Shown here piece after piece: positions 11,880-21,037 of a DNA stretch of 54,227 bases. Source of the stretch: Accumulibacter sp. (GTDB lineage: Bacteria; Pseudomonadota; Gammaproteobacteria; Burkholderiales; Rhodocyclaceae); NCBI RefSeq assembly GCF_023806635.1, contig NZ_JAMTDQ010000105.1:1-54227 (forward strand), in the 5' to 3' direction. Below the pieces are notes generated by a model. That model did no database searches. It worked only from the letters and a program-made list of their open reading frames with translations, and was not told the DNA's origin. The stretch's first letter is position 1. Each line of letters opens with the position of its first letter. The position numbers and the translations under genes are program-made.

Positions 11880-12668
11880 TCAGTCGCGCGCGGTGAGCAG
11901 GAAATCGATCGCCTGTCGCCACCACTTTTCGTCGAGCCGATAGAACCAGTCGTTGTGATCGGCTCCCTCGATCAGCTCCAGGCGCTTGGGTTGTGGCAGC
12001 CCATCGTACAGCGCGCGGCCGAAACGCGCGGGGACGATGCGGTCATCGACGGCGACGGCGACCAGCACCGGCCGGCGCAGGTCGGCGAGATGGCTGCTGC
12101 TGTCATAGCGGTCGCGCAGCAGCAGCCTGACCGGCAGGAGCGGGTAGTGGTGGCTGGCGACATGCTCCAGCCTGTCCCACGGCGTGAACAGCAGCAGGCC
12201 GCCGATCGCTTCGCGTTGCCGGGCACTGGCGGCCGCTGCCACGCCGGCCCCGAGCGATTCGCCGATCACCAGGAGTGGTCCGCCGTAACGTTCATGCGCG
12301 AGAGCGATCGTCCTTTCGGCATCGGCCACCAGGCTCGCCTCGCCAAGCTCGCCAGCGCGCGGTCCATAGGCCGGATACTCGGCGAGGATCACGCGCAGGC
12401 CGAGCGGCACCAGAGCATCGCTGTAGAACTGGCGGTGGCCGGCGTGCCCGGCATTGCCGTGGAAGACGATCGCCGTCGCGCGCGCCGGGCCGGACGGTTC
12501 GGCCAGCAGTCCGCGGAAGTCCTCGCCGCTCGGCCAGGGAGCGAGGCCGCCGGCGGTCATCTCACCGAGGCCGGCGCGCTGCGGAAAGTAGAGCAGATGA
12601 TTCTGGAACATGGCGATTCCCGTGCAGGCGAGCAGATAGGACAGGATGCAGAGGGCGACGGCACGCAT
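11880..12668 (-). CDS. Membrane-anchored alpha/beta hydrolase
   Basis: A 262-residue protein with one N-terminal membrane segment (AVALCILSYLLACTGIAMF) followed by an alpha/beta hydrolase core. The oxyanion-hole region is VFHGNAGHAGHRQFYSDALVPLG, the nucleophile elbow is GESLGAG, and the acid and base are suggested by AVDDRIVPARFG and EGADHNDWF. It resembles BEM46/YfhR-type serine hydrolases whose substrates are unknown. The start at 12668 gives the membrane anchor directly; longer forms would overlap the next gene's end. Confidence 0.82.
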   Translation of the reverse strand: MRAVALCILSYLLACTGIAMFQNHLLYFPQRAGLGEMTAGGLAPWPSGEDFRGLLAEPSGPARATAIVFHGNAGHAGHRQFYSDALVPLGLRVILAEYPAYGPRAGELGEASLVADAERTIALAHERYGGPLLVIGESLGAGVAAAASARQREAIGGLLLFTPWDRLEHVASHHYPLLPVRLLLRDRYDSSSHLADLRRPVLVAVAVDDRIVPARFGRALYDGLPQPKRLELIEGADHNDWFYRLDEKWWRQAIDFLLTARD

Positions 12669-12708
12669 GCCCGGCCAGCGCCGGGCGCCGGCAGACACCT
12701 GGCAGTCG

Positions 12709-13710
12709 TCACTTGCGCCGGAAATAGCGGGCGTCTTCAAACAGTGAGGAGATTTCAACCTTGCAGATCCCCGGGTTGTCAGGAATCAGGTAGAGGATCG
12801 GCGTGATCAGTTCCTCGAAGATGCCACGCAGGCTGCGTGCGCCGGTCTTGTACTCCATGGCGAGTTCGGCGATCTGCTCGAACACTCGCGGGCCGATGCT
12901 CAGCTCGACGCCTTCGTCGCGAAAGATCTCGATGTACTGGCGGTAGATCGAATTCCGGGCCGTGCTCATGATGCGCACCAGCATCGGCTTGCTCAGTTCG
13001 TGCAGCCGGGCGATCACCGGCAGGCGACCGGTGAACTCGGGAATCAGTCCGAACTCGAACAGATCGGTCGGCTTGACGCGCTTGTTGAGCCGGTCGAGGA
13101 TGTTCTGGTTGTCGTCGGCCGAGGTGGCGATGAAACCGAAGCCATGCGTCCGCGCCATGATGTTTTCGAGCCCGACGAAGGCGCCGCCGCAGATGAACAG
13201 GATGTTTGCCGTGTCGATGTAGCGGTTGTCCTTCAGCTTGACCGGCGAGCCCTCCATGATCTTGAGCAGCGCGTGCTGCACGCTCTCGCCCGAACTGCTG
13301 CCCGCCGCCGCGTTCGGCGAGCGCAGCTTGTCGATCTCGTCGATGAAGACGATCCCGTGCTGCGCGTCCTCGATGCAACCATCGGCCTTGTCGAGCAGCC
13401 GCTGCAGCGCCGCCTCGATCTCCTCGTTGGCGTACTTGGTCTGCGCCAGAGAGGTCGCGTCGGCGGTGACGAAAGGCACCTTCAGCAGGCGCGACAGGGT
13501 GTCGCAGAGCAGCGTCTTGCCGGTTCCCGAGGGGCCGACGAGCAGCACGTTGCTCTTGGCGATCGTCCCCTGCTCATTGCGCAGGGTGGCGATCTTGCGG
13601 TAGTGCGAATAGACCGCGACGGCGAGCACCTTCTTGGCCTCATCCTGGCCGATGACGTACTCGTCGAGGTACCTGACGATGCTGCTGGGTGTCGTTTCTC
13701 TGGCGAGCAA
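12709..13710 (-). CDS. ClpX-like AAA+ ATPase without zinc domain
   Basis: A 333-residue HslU/ClpX-type AAA+ ATPase. It begins directly with TPSSIVRYLDEYVIGQDEAKKVLAVAVYSHYRKI, the ClpX start of the AAA module. It has Walker A (GPSGTGKT), the pore loop region ATSLAQTKYANEEIEAALQRLL, Walker B (GIVFIDEIDKL), sensor 1 near NILFICGGAFVGLE, the RLP arginine-finger region and sensor 2 (KTGARSLRGIFEE). The N-terminal C4 zinc-binding domain of true ClpX is absent, and the usual IGF loop for ClpP docking is not obvious (region LIPEFTGRLP is kept). It is probably an unfoldase paralogue acting alone or with an unknown partner. The gene is monocistronic or precedes the hydrolase gene by 40 bp. Confidence 0.85.
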   Translation of the reverse strand: MLARETTPSSIVRYLDEYVIGQDEAKKVLAVAVYSHYRKIATLRNEQGTIAKSNVLLVGPSGTGKTLLCDTLSRLLKVPFVTADATSLAQTKYANEEIEAALQRLLDKADGCIEDAQHGIVFIDEIDKLRSPNAAAGSSSGESVQHALLKIMEGSPVKLKDNRYIDTANILFICGGAFVGLENIMARTHGFGFIATSADDNQNILDRLNKRVKPTDLFEFGLIPEFTGRLPVIARLHELSKPMLVRIMSTARNSIYRQYIEIFRDEGVELSIGPRVFEQIAELAMEYKTGARSLRGIFEELITPILYLIPDNPGICKVEISSLFEDARYFRRK

Positions 13711-13867
13711 GCTGTTGCACCCCGGATGCGCATGATGGTCATTCGACGATTCGCCGGCGGCGGGCGGGCCCCCCGGTCTCGAATCGCCATCTCTTGGCTA
13801 TCTTACGGTGAAATGGCGGCGGGCGGGCAGCTCTGGCGCAAACAACTGGGCCCGGCTGGTCTTGCCG

Positions 13868-14010
13868 TCACCCGCCGCTCCGCCTCCGCCGCCTTCCTGG
13901 CATCGCCGGCCGCGTTCTCGATCGACCACCGCCAACAACGACTCCGTCTTCGCCCGCAGCTCGGGATGAGCTCGCAAGCGGTCTTCCAGACTTCGACTCG
14001 CCTTGAGCCG
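13868..14010 (-). pseudogene. Transposase N-terminal remnant (ISKra4-like)
   Basis: The minus strand reads SLEDRLRAHPELRAKTESLL and then AVV, with a frame change near 13915-13920 giving ENAAGDARKAAEAERRV. This is the amphipathic N-terminal pattern of ISKra4-type transposases (…HPELR..E.LL.VVE.A.GD…A.EAERR…). The rest of the transposase is missing and I see no terminal repeats. The family assignment is from memory of the motif and is tentative. Confidence 0.4.
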
Positions 14011-14261
14011 CCGCGGACGAGCGCGTCTGTTCGTCTTGTGCCCTACCACGCGATGCGCTGATCGAAGCCGTAGTCGGGTGCGGGTTGTGCTTGCGGATCG
14101 ATGGCGTCCGATCCACTGTCCTGCATCTCCCACAGCGGCGGACCACGCGCCGGCATCACTCCGCAATTCGGTGACAGTATATGAAACTCGCTTTTTAGAC
14201 CTGGACCGAGTGTGACAAGGCGAATTCCAGGCGTTGCCACCACAAACCGTCCTGGAGTTCC

Positions 14262-14287
14262 GTCATTCCCGCTTTCGCAGGGATGAC
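14262..14287. repeat. Short REP-like imperfect hairpin
   Basis: GTCATTCCCGC and GCAGGGATGAC form an imperfect palindrome of the GTCATTCCCGC type, a family of short dispersed repeats in Beta- and Gammaproteobacteria. Only one copy is seen here. The surrounding 14.05-14.43 kb holds no other gene. Confidence 0.5.
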
Positions 14288-14433
14288 CATACGCTCCCGG
14301 CAAACGACATAAACCGCCAGTCCGGAACTGCAGGGCTCCCGGGCCTGGCGGTGCTGCGCGCAAACCCGATTGACCACCCGCGAACGGGGCACCAACCCTC
14401 GTCAGGGTTGCCCATGGCCGTTCGTTTCACCCC

Positions 14434-17431
14434 ATGAGCGCCGATGCCGCAGTCACGCAGCACTCCAACGTAGTCGCCAAGATCACCCTGTTCCGGTCGC
14501 TCTTCCGGGGCCGGGACGACCTCTATGCGCGCCGTTTCGCAAGCCTGCGCACCGGCAAGACGGGTTACGGCCCCGCCTGCGCGAACGAGTGGGCGCGTGG
14601 GCTGTGCGACGAACGGGCGGTCAGGTGCCAGGACTGCCCCAGTCGGCGATTCCTGCCGCTGAGCGACGAAACCATTCGCCAGCAGCTGACGGGCCGAGAC
14701 GAGCGTGGTCGCGAGTTCGTCGTTGGCCTTTACCCGATGCTGCTCGACGAGACCTGCGTCTTTCTTGCCATCGACTTCGACAAGGAGGGCTGGCGTGTAG
14801 ACATCGGTGCCGTTCGCGAGGCCTGCCGACGATTCGGGCTGCCGGCAGCGGTCGAGCGATCGCGCTCGGGCAACGGCGGCCACCTGTGGTTGTTCTTCGC
14901 CGAGGTCCTGCCGGCTGTTCTGGCGAGGAAGCTCGGTGCGCACATCCTCACCGAGACGATGGAACGACGACCGGAAGTCGGGCTGGATTCGTACGACCGG
15001 TTGTTTCCGAACCAGGACGCCCTGCCCAAGGGCGGTTTCGGCAACCTGATCGCATTGCCGCTGCAGAAGCGCCCGCGGGAGAGCGACGACAGCGTGTTCC
15101 TCGACGAACGCTTGCTTCCCTGGCCGGATCAGTGGGCGTTTCTCTCGACCATGCGAAGGATCACCCATGCGCAGGCAGAGTCCATCGTCCGCTCCGCCGA
15201 GCAACGCGGCCGCGTCGTGGGAGTTCGCTTTCCCGCGCTCGACGAAGACCAGGAAGGCGACGCAGAACCATGGACCGCGCCGCCCTCGCGCTGCCGAGCC
15301 GAAGCGTCGATCGTCGGGCCTTTGCCTGAAGACTGGAATTGATCTTCGGCAACGAGATCTATCTCGCCAGGGAGGGTTTGCCAGCCGCCTTGCGCAATCG
15401 TCTGCTGCGGCTGGCGGCGTTCCAGAATCCGGAGTTCTACCGGGCGCAGGCGATGCGCCTGCCGACCTTCGGCCTGCCACGGGTGATCTCCTGCGCCGAG
15501 GAGCATCCGCTGCACATCGGTCTGCCACGCGGCTGCCTGGACGAAGTCCAGGATCTGCTCGGCAGCCTCGGGATCGAGTGCATCGTGCGCGACGAGCGCC
15601 ACCCCGGCGTGCCGCTGGGCGTCACGTTCGACGGCACCTTGCGGCCGCAGCAGGCGGTCGCCGCGAGGGCCCTGGCCGGCCGCGACCAGGGCGTTCTCGC
15701 GGCGACCACCGCTTTCGGCAAGACCGTCGTCGCGGCGTGGCTGATCGCCAGGCGAGGCGTCAGCACGCTGGTGCTCGTGCACCGCCAGCAACTGCTGGAG
15801 CAGTGGGTCGACGACTGGCAAGCTTCCTGGGCTTGCCGGCCAAGGCCATCGGCCGCATCGGCGGCGGCCGCAACAGGCCGAACGGCACGCTCGACGTGGC
15901 GCTGATCCAGAGCCTCGTCCGCGCCGGCGTGGTCGATGACCGCGTCGGGCAATATGGGCATCTGGTCGTGGACGAATGCCATCACCTGCCGGCATCGAGC
16001 TTCGAGCAGCTGGTCCGGCGGGCGAAGGCCCGGTATGTCCTTGGCCTGTCGGCGACCGTGACCCGCAAGGACGGGCACCACCCGATGGTCTTCATGCAGT
16101 GCGGACCGGTCCGCCATCGAGTCAGCGAGCGCGAACAGGCAGCACAGCGACCTTTCAGCCACAATGTCTGGGTGCGTCCGACGGCTTTCCGTCCGCCCGG
16201 CGCCGGGAACCCCGACCTGCGCGTCCAGTTCCATGATCTTTGCGAGGATCTGGTCGCCGACGAAAGACGAAATCGGCTGATCGTCGACGACGTTGCGGCG
16301 GCAGTTCGTGAGAGACGTTCGCCGGTCGTGCTGACCGAGAGAACCGGTCATATCGAACGACTGGCCGAGCGACTGTCGCCGATCGCGCGCCGCCTCGTGG
16401 TCCTGCGCGGCGGCATGGGCAGGCGGCAATTGCAGGATGCGCGCGCGCGACGGGTGGCCATCCCTGAGAGCGAAGAACGGGTCGTCCTGGCGACCGGCGG
16501 CTACCTCGGCGAGGGATTTGACGACGCTCGTCTCGACACCCTGCTCCTGACGCTGCCGGTTTCGTGGCGCGGAACGATTGCCCAGTATGCCGGCCGTCTG
16601 CATCGCCTGCACGACAGCAAGCGGGAGGTCCGCATCTACGACTACGCCGATCTCAATGTGCCGATGCTGGCGCGGATGTTCGACCGGCGCTGCAAGGGCT
16701 ACGAAGCGGTCGGGTACTCCATTCTGCTGCCGGCCAGCGCGGTGCCCGGCTGGCCGCCGGAGGTGCCGTTGCCGGTCGAAGTGGAATGGAAGCGCGATTA
16801 CGCCGCCAGCCTCCAGCGCCTGCTGCGCGATGGGGTGGACGCGCCGCTCGGCGAGCTGTTCGCGGACGTCGCTTGCACGTTCAAGCCGGAGTCGACCGGT
16901 GCCGACCGGGCGCGCAGTGCCAGCGAAGCCTTCCTCCATCGGCGCCTGCAGACGCTTCCCGACACCGCCGGCAAGTTTCGTCTCAACGTCGAATTGCCGA
17001 TTCCCTTCGACGGGCGTGGCGGAATGGAGGTCGATCTGCTGGCGGCTGCGGAGCGGGTGGCGGTGGAAATCGATGGCCCGCAGCACCTGGCCGACCGCGA
17101 AGCCCACCGCCGCGACCGGCGCAAGGATGCGTTGCTGCAGAAGAACGGCTACGTTGTGCTGCGCTTTCTCGCCGAGGATGTCGGCAAACATCTCGATTTT
17201 GCCGGACCACAGGTTCGCCTGCAGGCGCAGCGCGTCATCGCCCACTCCGGTGTGCTCCTGCGTCGGGCGGAATGTCGCCGCCGCGGATTTCCGCCCACCA
17301 CGCACTGCAAGCATGTTTCCTCAGCAACCTCCGGGAGCAGGGCCTGCAGATGCGCGAAGAGCAGTCGGGCCGGATTCTGCATTTCTCCGCCTTTGGGACT
17401 CGAAGTCATGAACCCTCGTCAATCAAGATGA
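14434..17431 (+). pseudogene. TOTE-type primase-helicase-nuclease, two frameshifts
   Basis: Three consecutive frames together make one protein of about 1000 residues. The first (14434 to about 15333) is an archaeo-eukaryotic-type primase domain with an N-terminal cysteine cluster (ACANEWARGLC, CQDCPSRRFLPL) and the motifs FLAIDFDKEGW and SRSGNGGHLWLFF. The second (about 15334-15815) starts the SF2 helicase (TTAFGKTVVAAWL = Walker A). The third (about 15816-17431) has the DEAD-type box VVDECHH, GLSATVTRKDG, GEGFDDARLDTLLL and RLHRLHD, then a PD-(D/E)XK-like nuclease (EVDLL … VAVEIDGPQH … GYVVLRF). This is the architecture of TOTE conflict-system proteins, presumed to act against invading nucleic acid. 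Both breaks are repaired by one inserted C, giving GACCTGG. The end overlaps vapC by 26 bp on the opposite strand. Confidence 0.85.
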
Positions 17432-17810
17432 CTTCCGCGCTCGCGCCCTGGGCTTGGGCCTGGCGTGCGAAGCCTTTGTCGAAGGTGGCGAAGCGGCTGG
17501 CCGGTGCCGAGAGTGCCAGGTGCAGGGCGTCGCCGAAGTCCATGCCGCGATCGAACCAGTCGAGCGCGCGGCAGACGGCCTCGAATTGCAGGGGGCGGAA
17601 GTTGGGCAGGCCGAACAGAAGCCGCAAGCCGCGGGCAATGTCCTCCCGGCTGCAACCATTCGCCTTGAGCACCCAGGCCAGTTCCAGCAGCACGGTGGGA
17701 GGGGCGGTACAGTCTTCCTTGCCGGAAAGTAGCCTCGCCGCAGCGCGGGCCTGGGGTTTGTCGTCGTTCAGCAGGTAGCGGGCCAGGAGGTTGGTGTCGA
17801 GGGCGATCAT
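17406..17810 (-). CDS. vapC: VapC-type PIN-domain toxin
   Basis: A 134-residue PIN ribonuclease. The acidic site residues are visible: Asp in MIALDTNLLARYLL, Glu in LLELAWVL, Asp in MDFGDALHLAL and Asp in FATFDKGFAR. Such toxins cleave RNA (often tRNA or rRNA) when freed from the antitoxin. Its ATG overlaps the stop of the upstream antitoxin gene by 4 bases (ATGA), the usual coupling. The 3' end overlaps the TOTE-type gene on the other strand. Confidence 0.9.
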   Translation of the reverse strand: MIALDTNLLARYLLNDDKPQARAAARLLSGKEDCTAPPTVLLELAWVLKANGCSREDIARGLRLLFGLPNFRPLQFEAVCRALDWFDRGMDFGDALHLALSAPASRFATFDKGFARQAQAQGASAEVILIDEGS

Positions 17811-18076
17811 CCTTTCGTCGTCTCGTCATCTGCCAGTAACTGGGCGGTAACGGCGGCCTCGGTCTCGCTTTCACTCAGCGAGGGCTGGCCAGCCTTCGCC
17901 AGGAAACCCAGGCCGTCGGCGACGCTGGCGGGGGGGAACGCGGGCAGGGGCTTGAGCCGGATCTCCTCGCCGACGAAGCTGATGGCGAATTCGGTGCCCG
18001 GCGCAAGATGGTGAATGTCGCGGATGCCCTTGGGGATGACGATCTGGCCCTTGGTCGAAAGCTTGACGGTTTCCAT
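17807..18076 (-). CDS. vapB: AbrB-family antitoxin
   Basis: An 89-residue protein. The N-terminal SpoVT/AbrB swapped-hairpin DNA-binding domain reads METVKLSTKGQIVIPKGIRD and continues IHHLAPGTEFAISF. The C-terminal half is acidic (SLSESETEAAVTAQLLADDE) and is expected to wrap around the PIN toxin. The ATG at 18074-18076 is chosen because it starts the AbrB motif. It probably autoregulates the pair, as usual for AbrB-type antitoxins. Confidence 0.88.
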   Translation of the reverse strand: METVKLSTKGQIVIPKGIRDIHHLAPGTEFAISFVGEEIRLKPLPAFPPASVADGLGFLAKAGQPSLSESETEAAVTAQLLADDETTKG

Positions 18077-18382
18077 GGCGAGTAGTCGGTCGGGTAAGAC
18101 GGAGCGTAAGAATATACACCCTGACAGCGCCATCGAGGTGTTGGAATCGTCGCCGGATGGTCGAGTTGCCCGGTCACGGTCGCTGGCGCGAACCTGACAC
18201 TCTTGCGCCAGCGAGCGATGGCGAATCGGCGCGACCGGTCCAGTCGAGCCAGTCGCTTGTCGACGCTGGTTCGGTTGAATCTCCCATCCCACTCGTGGGG
18301 TGAATCATCGTGGTTTCTGCTGCAGCGTGCCAGGGCCGGCCGGGCATGTGTCCGTGCAGGCGCGAAATCGCATGCACCAGGG
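18077..18382. other. Intergenic, no gene recognised
   Basis: These 306 bp separate the vapB start from the end of the cytochrome b reductase gene. They should contain the vapBC promoter and the end of the redox operon. No clear operator palindrome, terminator or small gene was identified. Confidence 0.4.
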
Positions 18383-19690
18383 TCAGCGCATGTCGAAAGC
18401 TTCCTGATGGAAGCGCTGCCGCCGGCCCAGGCGCACCAGTCCCGCACGCAGGGTCTCGGCGAGCCCGCTCGGCCCGCAGAACCAGACCTCGGCGCCCGCC
18501 GCATCGCCCAGCGCCTCGGCCTGCAGTCGGTCGCCGGCGCGCGCGTCGTGCACCGTCAGGCGGACAGACGGCAGTTGCACGCACAGCTCCTGCAGCCGGC
18601 CGACGAAGGGATCGGTGGCGCCGTCGCGGGTGCAGTAGTGCATTTCGGCGACGGGCGATTTGGCGCGCCTGCGCGACAGGGCTTCCAGCCAGGCGAGAAA
18701 GGGCGTCACGCCGATGCCGCCGGCGATCCAGATCTGTCGCGCCCGCGGGTCGCAGCGGTCGAGGTCGAAACAGCCGTAGGGGCCTTCGATGCTGACCGGC
18801 TGGCCGACCGCCAGTCGTCGCGCCAGCGTGCCGGTGTAATCCCCGAGCGCCTTGATCTGGAAGCCGAGCGTGCCGTCGCCGCCGTCAGGATTGGCGATGG
18901 TGAAGGGATGCCCGCCCTCGCGCGCATCGAAGGTGACGAAGGCGAACTGGCCGGGGCGATGGCCGGGCCAGTCGTCGTCCACGCGGCAGCGCACGCTGGT
19001 CACCTCTGGCGCCGCCTGCTCGATGGTGACGAGCGTGGCGGCGTGGCGCCGCGTGCGGCCGATGCCGCCGGCCAGCGCGCGGAACGAAGCGTAGCTGCCG
19101 GCCGCGACGAGCGCGGCGACCAGCGCGCCGGCCGGCTGCTGCCAGTAGTCGCGCGGGGCGAGCAGTATGGCGTGGAAGGCAAGGACAAGATAGAGCACCG
19201 GCATGGCGCGATGCACGAGGCGCCAGGCGCGATAGGGAAAGCGGCGCCACAGAGTGACCGCCAGCATCAGCAGCACGGCGTAGATCGCCCATTCGCCCAT
19301 GTCCTTGGCGAGGTCGCGCAGGACTTCGATGAAGCCGGCGTACTTTTCCTTCGGCAGACGCCCCTCGCGTCCGATCACGGACTTGAGGATGTCGTCGCCC
19401 ATCTCGACCAGCCAGTGCGCCGCTGCCAGGCCGATGCCGAGGATACCCGCCGACTTGTGCGTCCGGTAGATGCGGTCCATGCCCCCCAGCGGCGCCTCCA
19501 GCCAGACCGGACGCGTCGCGAGCAGCATCGCCAGCGACATCAGGGCGAGCGACAGCAGGCCGCTCAGGTAGAGCAGTTCCTGGCGGGCGATCCACCACGG
19601 ATGCGCTGTCGCGGGCAAGGTCGCCTGCCCGACATCCCAGCCCCAGACGGCGAGTACCAGCATGCAGAGTCCCGCCAGCAGGATCTTCAT
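18383..19690 (-). CDS. Cytochrome b / flavin reductase (ferric-reductase-like)
   Basis: A 435-residue membrane oxidoreductase. About six TM segments occupy residues 1-215, including HKSAGILGIGLAAAHWLV and HRAMPVLYLVLAFHAILL, whose paired histidines are candidate heme b ligands. The C-terminal half is a ferredoxin-NADP reductase module with FAD motif HPFTIAN, RPGQFAFVTF and NAD(P) motif GGIGVTPFLAWLE, ending EVWFCGPSGLAETLRAGL. It could take electrons from NAD(P)H across the membrane to periplasmic cytochromes. It is last in the cluster shp-dhc-small ORF-cytochrome b; its ATG overlaps the small ORF's stop (ATGA). In published SHP gene clusters a membrane cytochrome b accompanies SHP and DHC, which fits. 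Confidence 0.85.
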   Translation of the reverse strand: MKILLAGLCMLVLAVWGWDVGQATLPATAHPWWIARQELLYLSGLLSLALMSLAMLLATRPVWLEAPLGGMDRIYRTHKSAGILGIGLAAAHWLVEMGDDILKSVIGREGRLPKEKYAGFIEVLRDLAKDMGEWAIYAVLLMLAVTLWRRFPYRAWRLVHRAMPVLYLVLAFHAILLAPRDYWQQPAGALVAALVAAGSYASFRALAGGIGRTRRHAATLVTIEQAAPEVTSVRCRVDDDWPGHRPGQFAFVTFDAREGGHPFTIANPDGGDGTLGFQIKALGDYTGTLARRLAVGQPVSIEGPYGCFDLDRCDPRARQIWIAGGIGVTPFLAWLEALSRRRAKSPVAEMHYCTRDGATDPFVGRLQELCVQLPSVRLTVHDARAGDRLQAEALGDAAGAEVWFCGPSGLAETLRAGLVRLGRRQRFHQEAFDMR

Positions 19691-19836
19691 CGCAGGCTCC
19701 TCAGCGGACCGGCGCCGGCGCAGTCGTGGCCGGCGGGGTCGGCAGGTCGTCGCGGCAGCGGCGCTTGCTGCATACCGGCGCGCGCACGCCGTCGGTGGCA
19801 GGCACCTGCGAAGGGGTATCCCGCGCCGTTCGTCAT
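19687..19836 (-). CDS. Small ORF in the SHP cluster (doubtful)
   Basis: A 49-codon frame starts at an ATG preceded by GGAGG with 8-base spacing, and its TGA overlaps the next gene's ATG. The product is rich in Ala, Gly and Arg with two Cys and has no recognised domain. The good ribosome-binding site and overlap argue that it is translated, at least to couple translation of the reductase. The composition resembles random high-GC translation, so it may not encode a stable protein. Confidence 0.4.
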   Translation of the reverse strand: MTNGAGYPFAGACHRRRARAGMQQAPLPRRPADPAGHDCAGAGPLRSLR

Positions 19837-19908
19837 GATGGAGTCCTCCATTCGTAGCGGCCGGAGCACCGGCCACGGATCGGTGTTGATGGGGTCGTCG
19901 GCGGGCGA

Positions 19909-20439
19909 TCAGTCGTCGTAGTAGCCCCTGGACGCATCGGCATGGCAGGCGGTGCAGTTGGCGCGCGTGCGCACTTCCTGGTGCCTCCACTCCCAGTCCG
20001 GCACCTTGCGGTGCTCGCGCAGCCATTTCGGCAGTTCGGTGATGCGCAGCGGCGCACTGGCGGGCGAGGTCGTCCCCATGGCGCCACGCAGCAGCTTGTC
20101 GCCGTAACGCCGGCCGCCGCGGTCACCGGCATTGCTCACCAGATACTCGCCGATCTTCGCGGCGACAGCCGGATCGAGCGCGGCGTCGTCGCCGAAGTGG
20201 TCCTTCAGGCTGGCCATCATTCGTTGCCAGGAAGCAGCCGGAAGCATCGACGGCGCGAAGGCGATGTGGCAGCCGCCACACTCTTCTTTGACGAGAGGAT
20301 CGGCCACCGGCGGGAAGTAGTGGCTGCCGCCGGCCTGCGCGCGGCCGAGCACGATGGCCGAGAAAGCCAGCACGACGGCACCGAGGACGAGCGGACGCAG
20401 CGGCAACGCACGGGCCGTATCCAGAGGTTTCGGGTTCAT
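19909..20439 (-). CDS. dhc: Diheme cytochrome c (DHC)
   Basis: A 176-residue exported c-type cytochrome. A signal segment (LVLGAVVLAFSAIVLGRAQA) precedes two heme-binding motifs, CGGCH near residue 54 and CTACH near residue 162. Family features include YFPPVADPLVKEECGGCH and the long helix LPAASWQRMMASLKDHFGDDA. DHC of Rhodobacter and Shewanella is the redox partner that donates electrons to SHP. The chosen ATG has AGGAAGGAA a few bases upstream. It follows shp by 42 bp on the same strand. Confidence 0.9.
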   Translation of the reverse strand: MNPKPLDTARALPLRPLVLGAVVLAFSAIVLGRAQAGGSHYFPPVADPLVKEECGGCHIAFAPSMLPAASWQRMMASLKDHFGDDAALDPAVAAKIGEYLVSNAGDRGGRRYGDKLLRGAMGTTSPASAPLRITELPKWLREHRKVPDWEWRHQEVRTRANCTACHADASRGYYDD

Positions 20440-20481
20440 GACGGGTTCCTTCCTGTCCATGGAGAGCGGTGGCATCGCGGC

Positions 20482-20901
20482 CTACTGGGTGAGCATGAAT
20501 GCCAGCCAGTCGCCCTTCTCGAGCGGCGTGCATTCGCGACCGAGCACTTCGTTGCAGTTGCGCCTGAACCACTTCTCGACCTTGGCCGGGTCGCTGTAAC
20601 GTGCCGGGGAAGCGGACAGCGCCATCGCCTCGACGACCTTGCCGGCCGGCGTGCGGCCGGCACCGCGCGGGTCGTTGCCGTGGCACGCGGTGCAGGCCGG
20701 CGACTCCGGCTTGCCGCCGGCGAAGTTCTGCCTGTGCAGGGTCTTGCCGCGCGCTGCGGAGAAGCCGGAGAAGGCCGGGTTGGCCGCACGGGCAGCTGCC
20801 GCGTAGGCAGCCAGCTGGTCGTCGCGCGGGCCGGCGGCGGCCACGGGCAGGGCCATGACGAGAGCCACGGCGAGTACGGGCAGGACGGTGATCGGCTTCA
20901 T
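20482..20901 (-). CDS. shp: SHP-type oxygen-binding cytochrome c (DUF1924)
   Basis: A 139-residue exported monoheme cytochrome. The signal peptide runs to about residue 23. The heme motif CTACH is at 70-74, and the segment KVEKWFRRNCNEVLGRECTP at 108-126 closely matches Sphaeroides heme protein, where an Asn in this stretch is the displaceable axial ligand and the two Cys form a disulfide. SHP binds oxygen and other small ligands when reduced; the physiological role is not settled. It is the first gene of the cluster that continues with dhc and the cytochrome b reductase, and its promoter faces a two-component system. Confidence 0.9.
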   Translation of the reverse strand: MKPITVLPVLAVALVMALPVAAAGPRDDQLAAYAAAARAANPAFSGFSAARGKTLHRQNFAGGKPESPACTACHGNDPRGAGRTPAGKVVEAMALSASPARYSDPAKVEKWFRRNCNEVLGRECTPLEKGDWLAFMLTQ

Positions 20902-20948
20902 GGCGAACTCCTTTTCGCTCGGATGATGACGCCACGATGACAGCCGAC

Positions 20949-20989
20949 GGCTGAACGAAGGCTGAACCGTGCGTTCATCTTCGGTTAAG
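20949..20989. promoter_or_regulatory. Paired 11-bp-spaced direct repeats, likely response-regulator box
   Basis: GGCTGAAC occurs at 20949 and again at 20960, exactly 11 bp apart; on the minus strand this reads GTTCAGCC twice. On the plus strand GTTCA (20973) and GTTAA (20984) are also 11 bp apart. OmpR-family regulators bind such tandem half-sites. One pair faces shp and the other faces the pepSY-regulator-kinase operon, so both directions may be controlled by the neighbouring regulator. Confidence 0.6.
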
Positions 20990-21037
20990 CTCGACCAGGA
21001 TAGAAATGAGCCCTCGACCACGACTGCCGCCACGCGA

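Noticed and set aside
15167-17431. Programmed frameshifting in the TOTE-type gene
   Set aside because: Neither site has a slippery heptamer or an evident downstream stimulator, and both need an identical one-base C insertion, which fits indels better.
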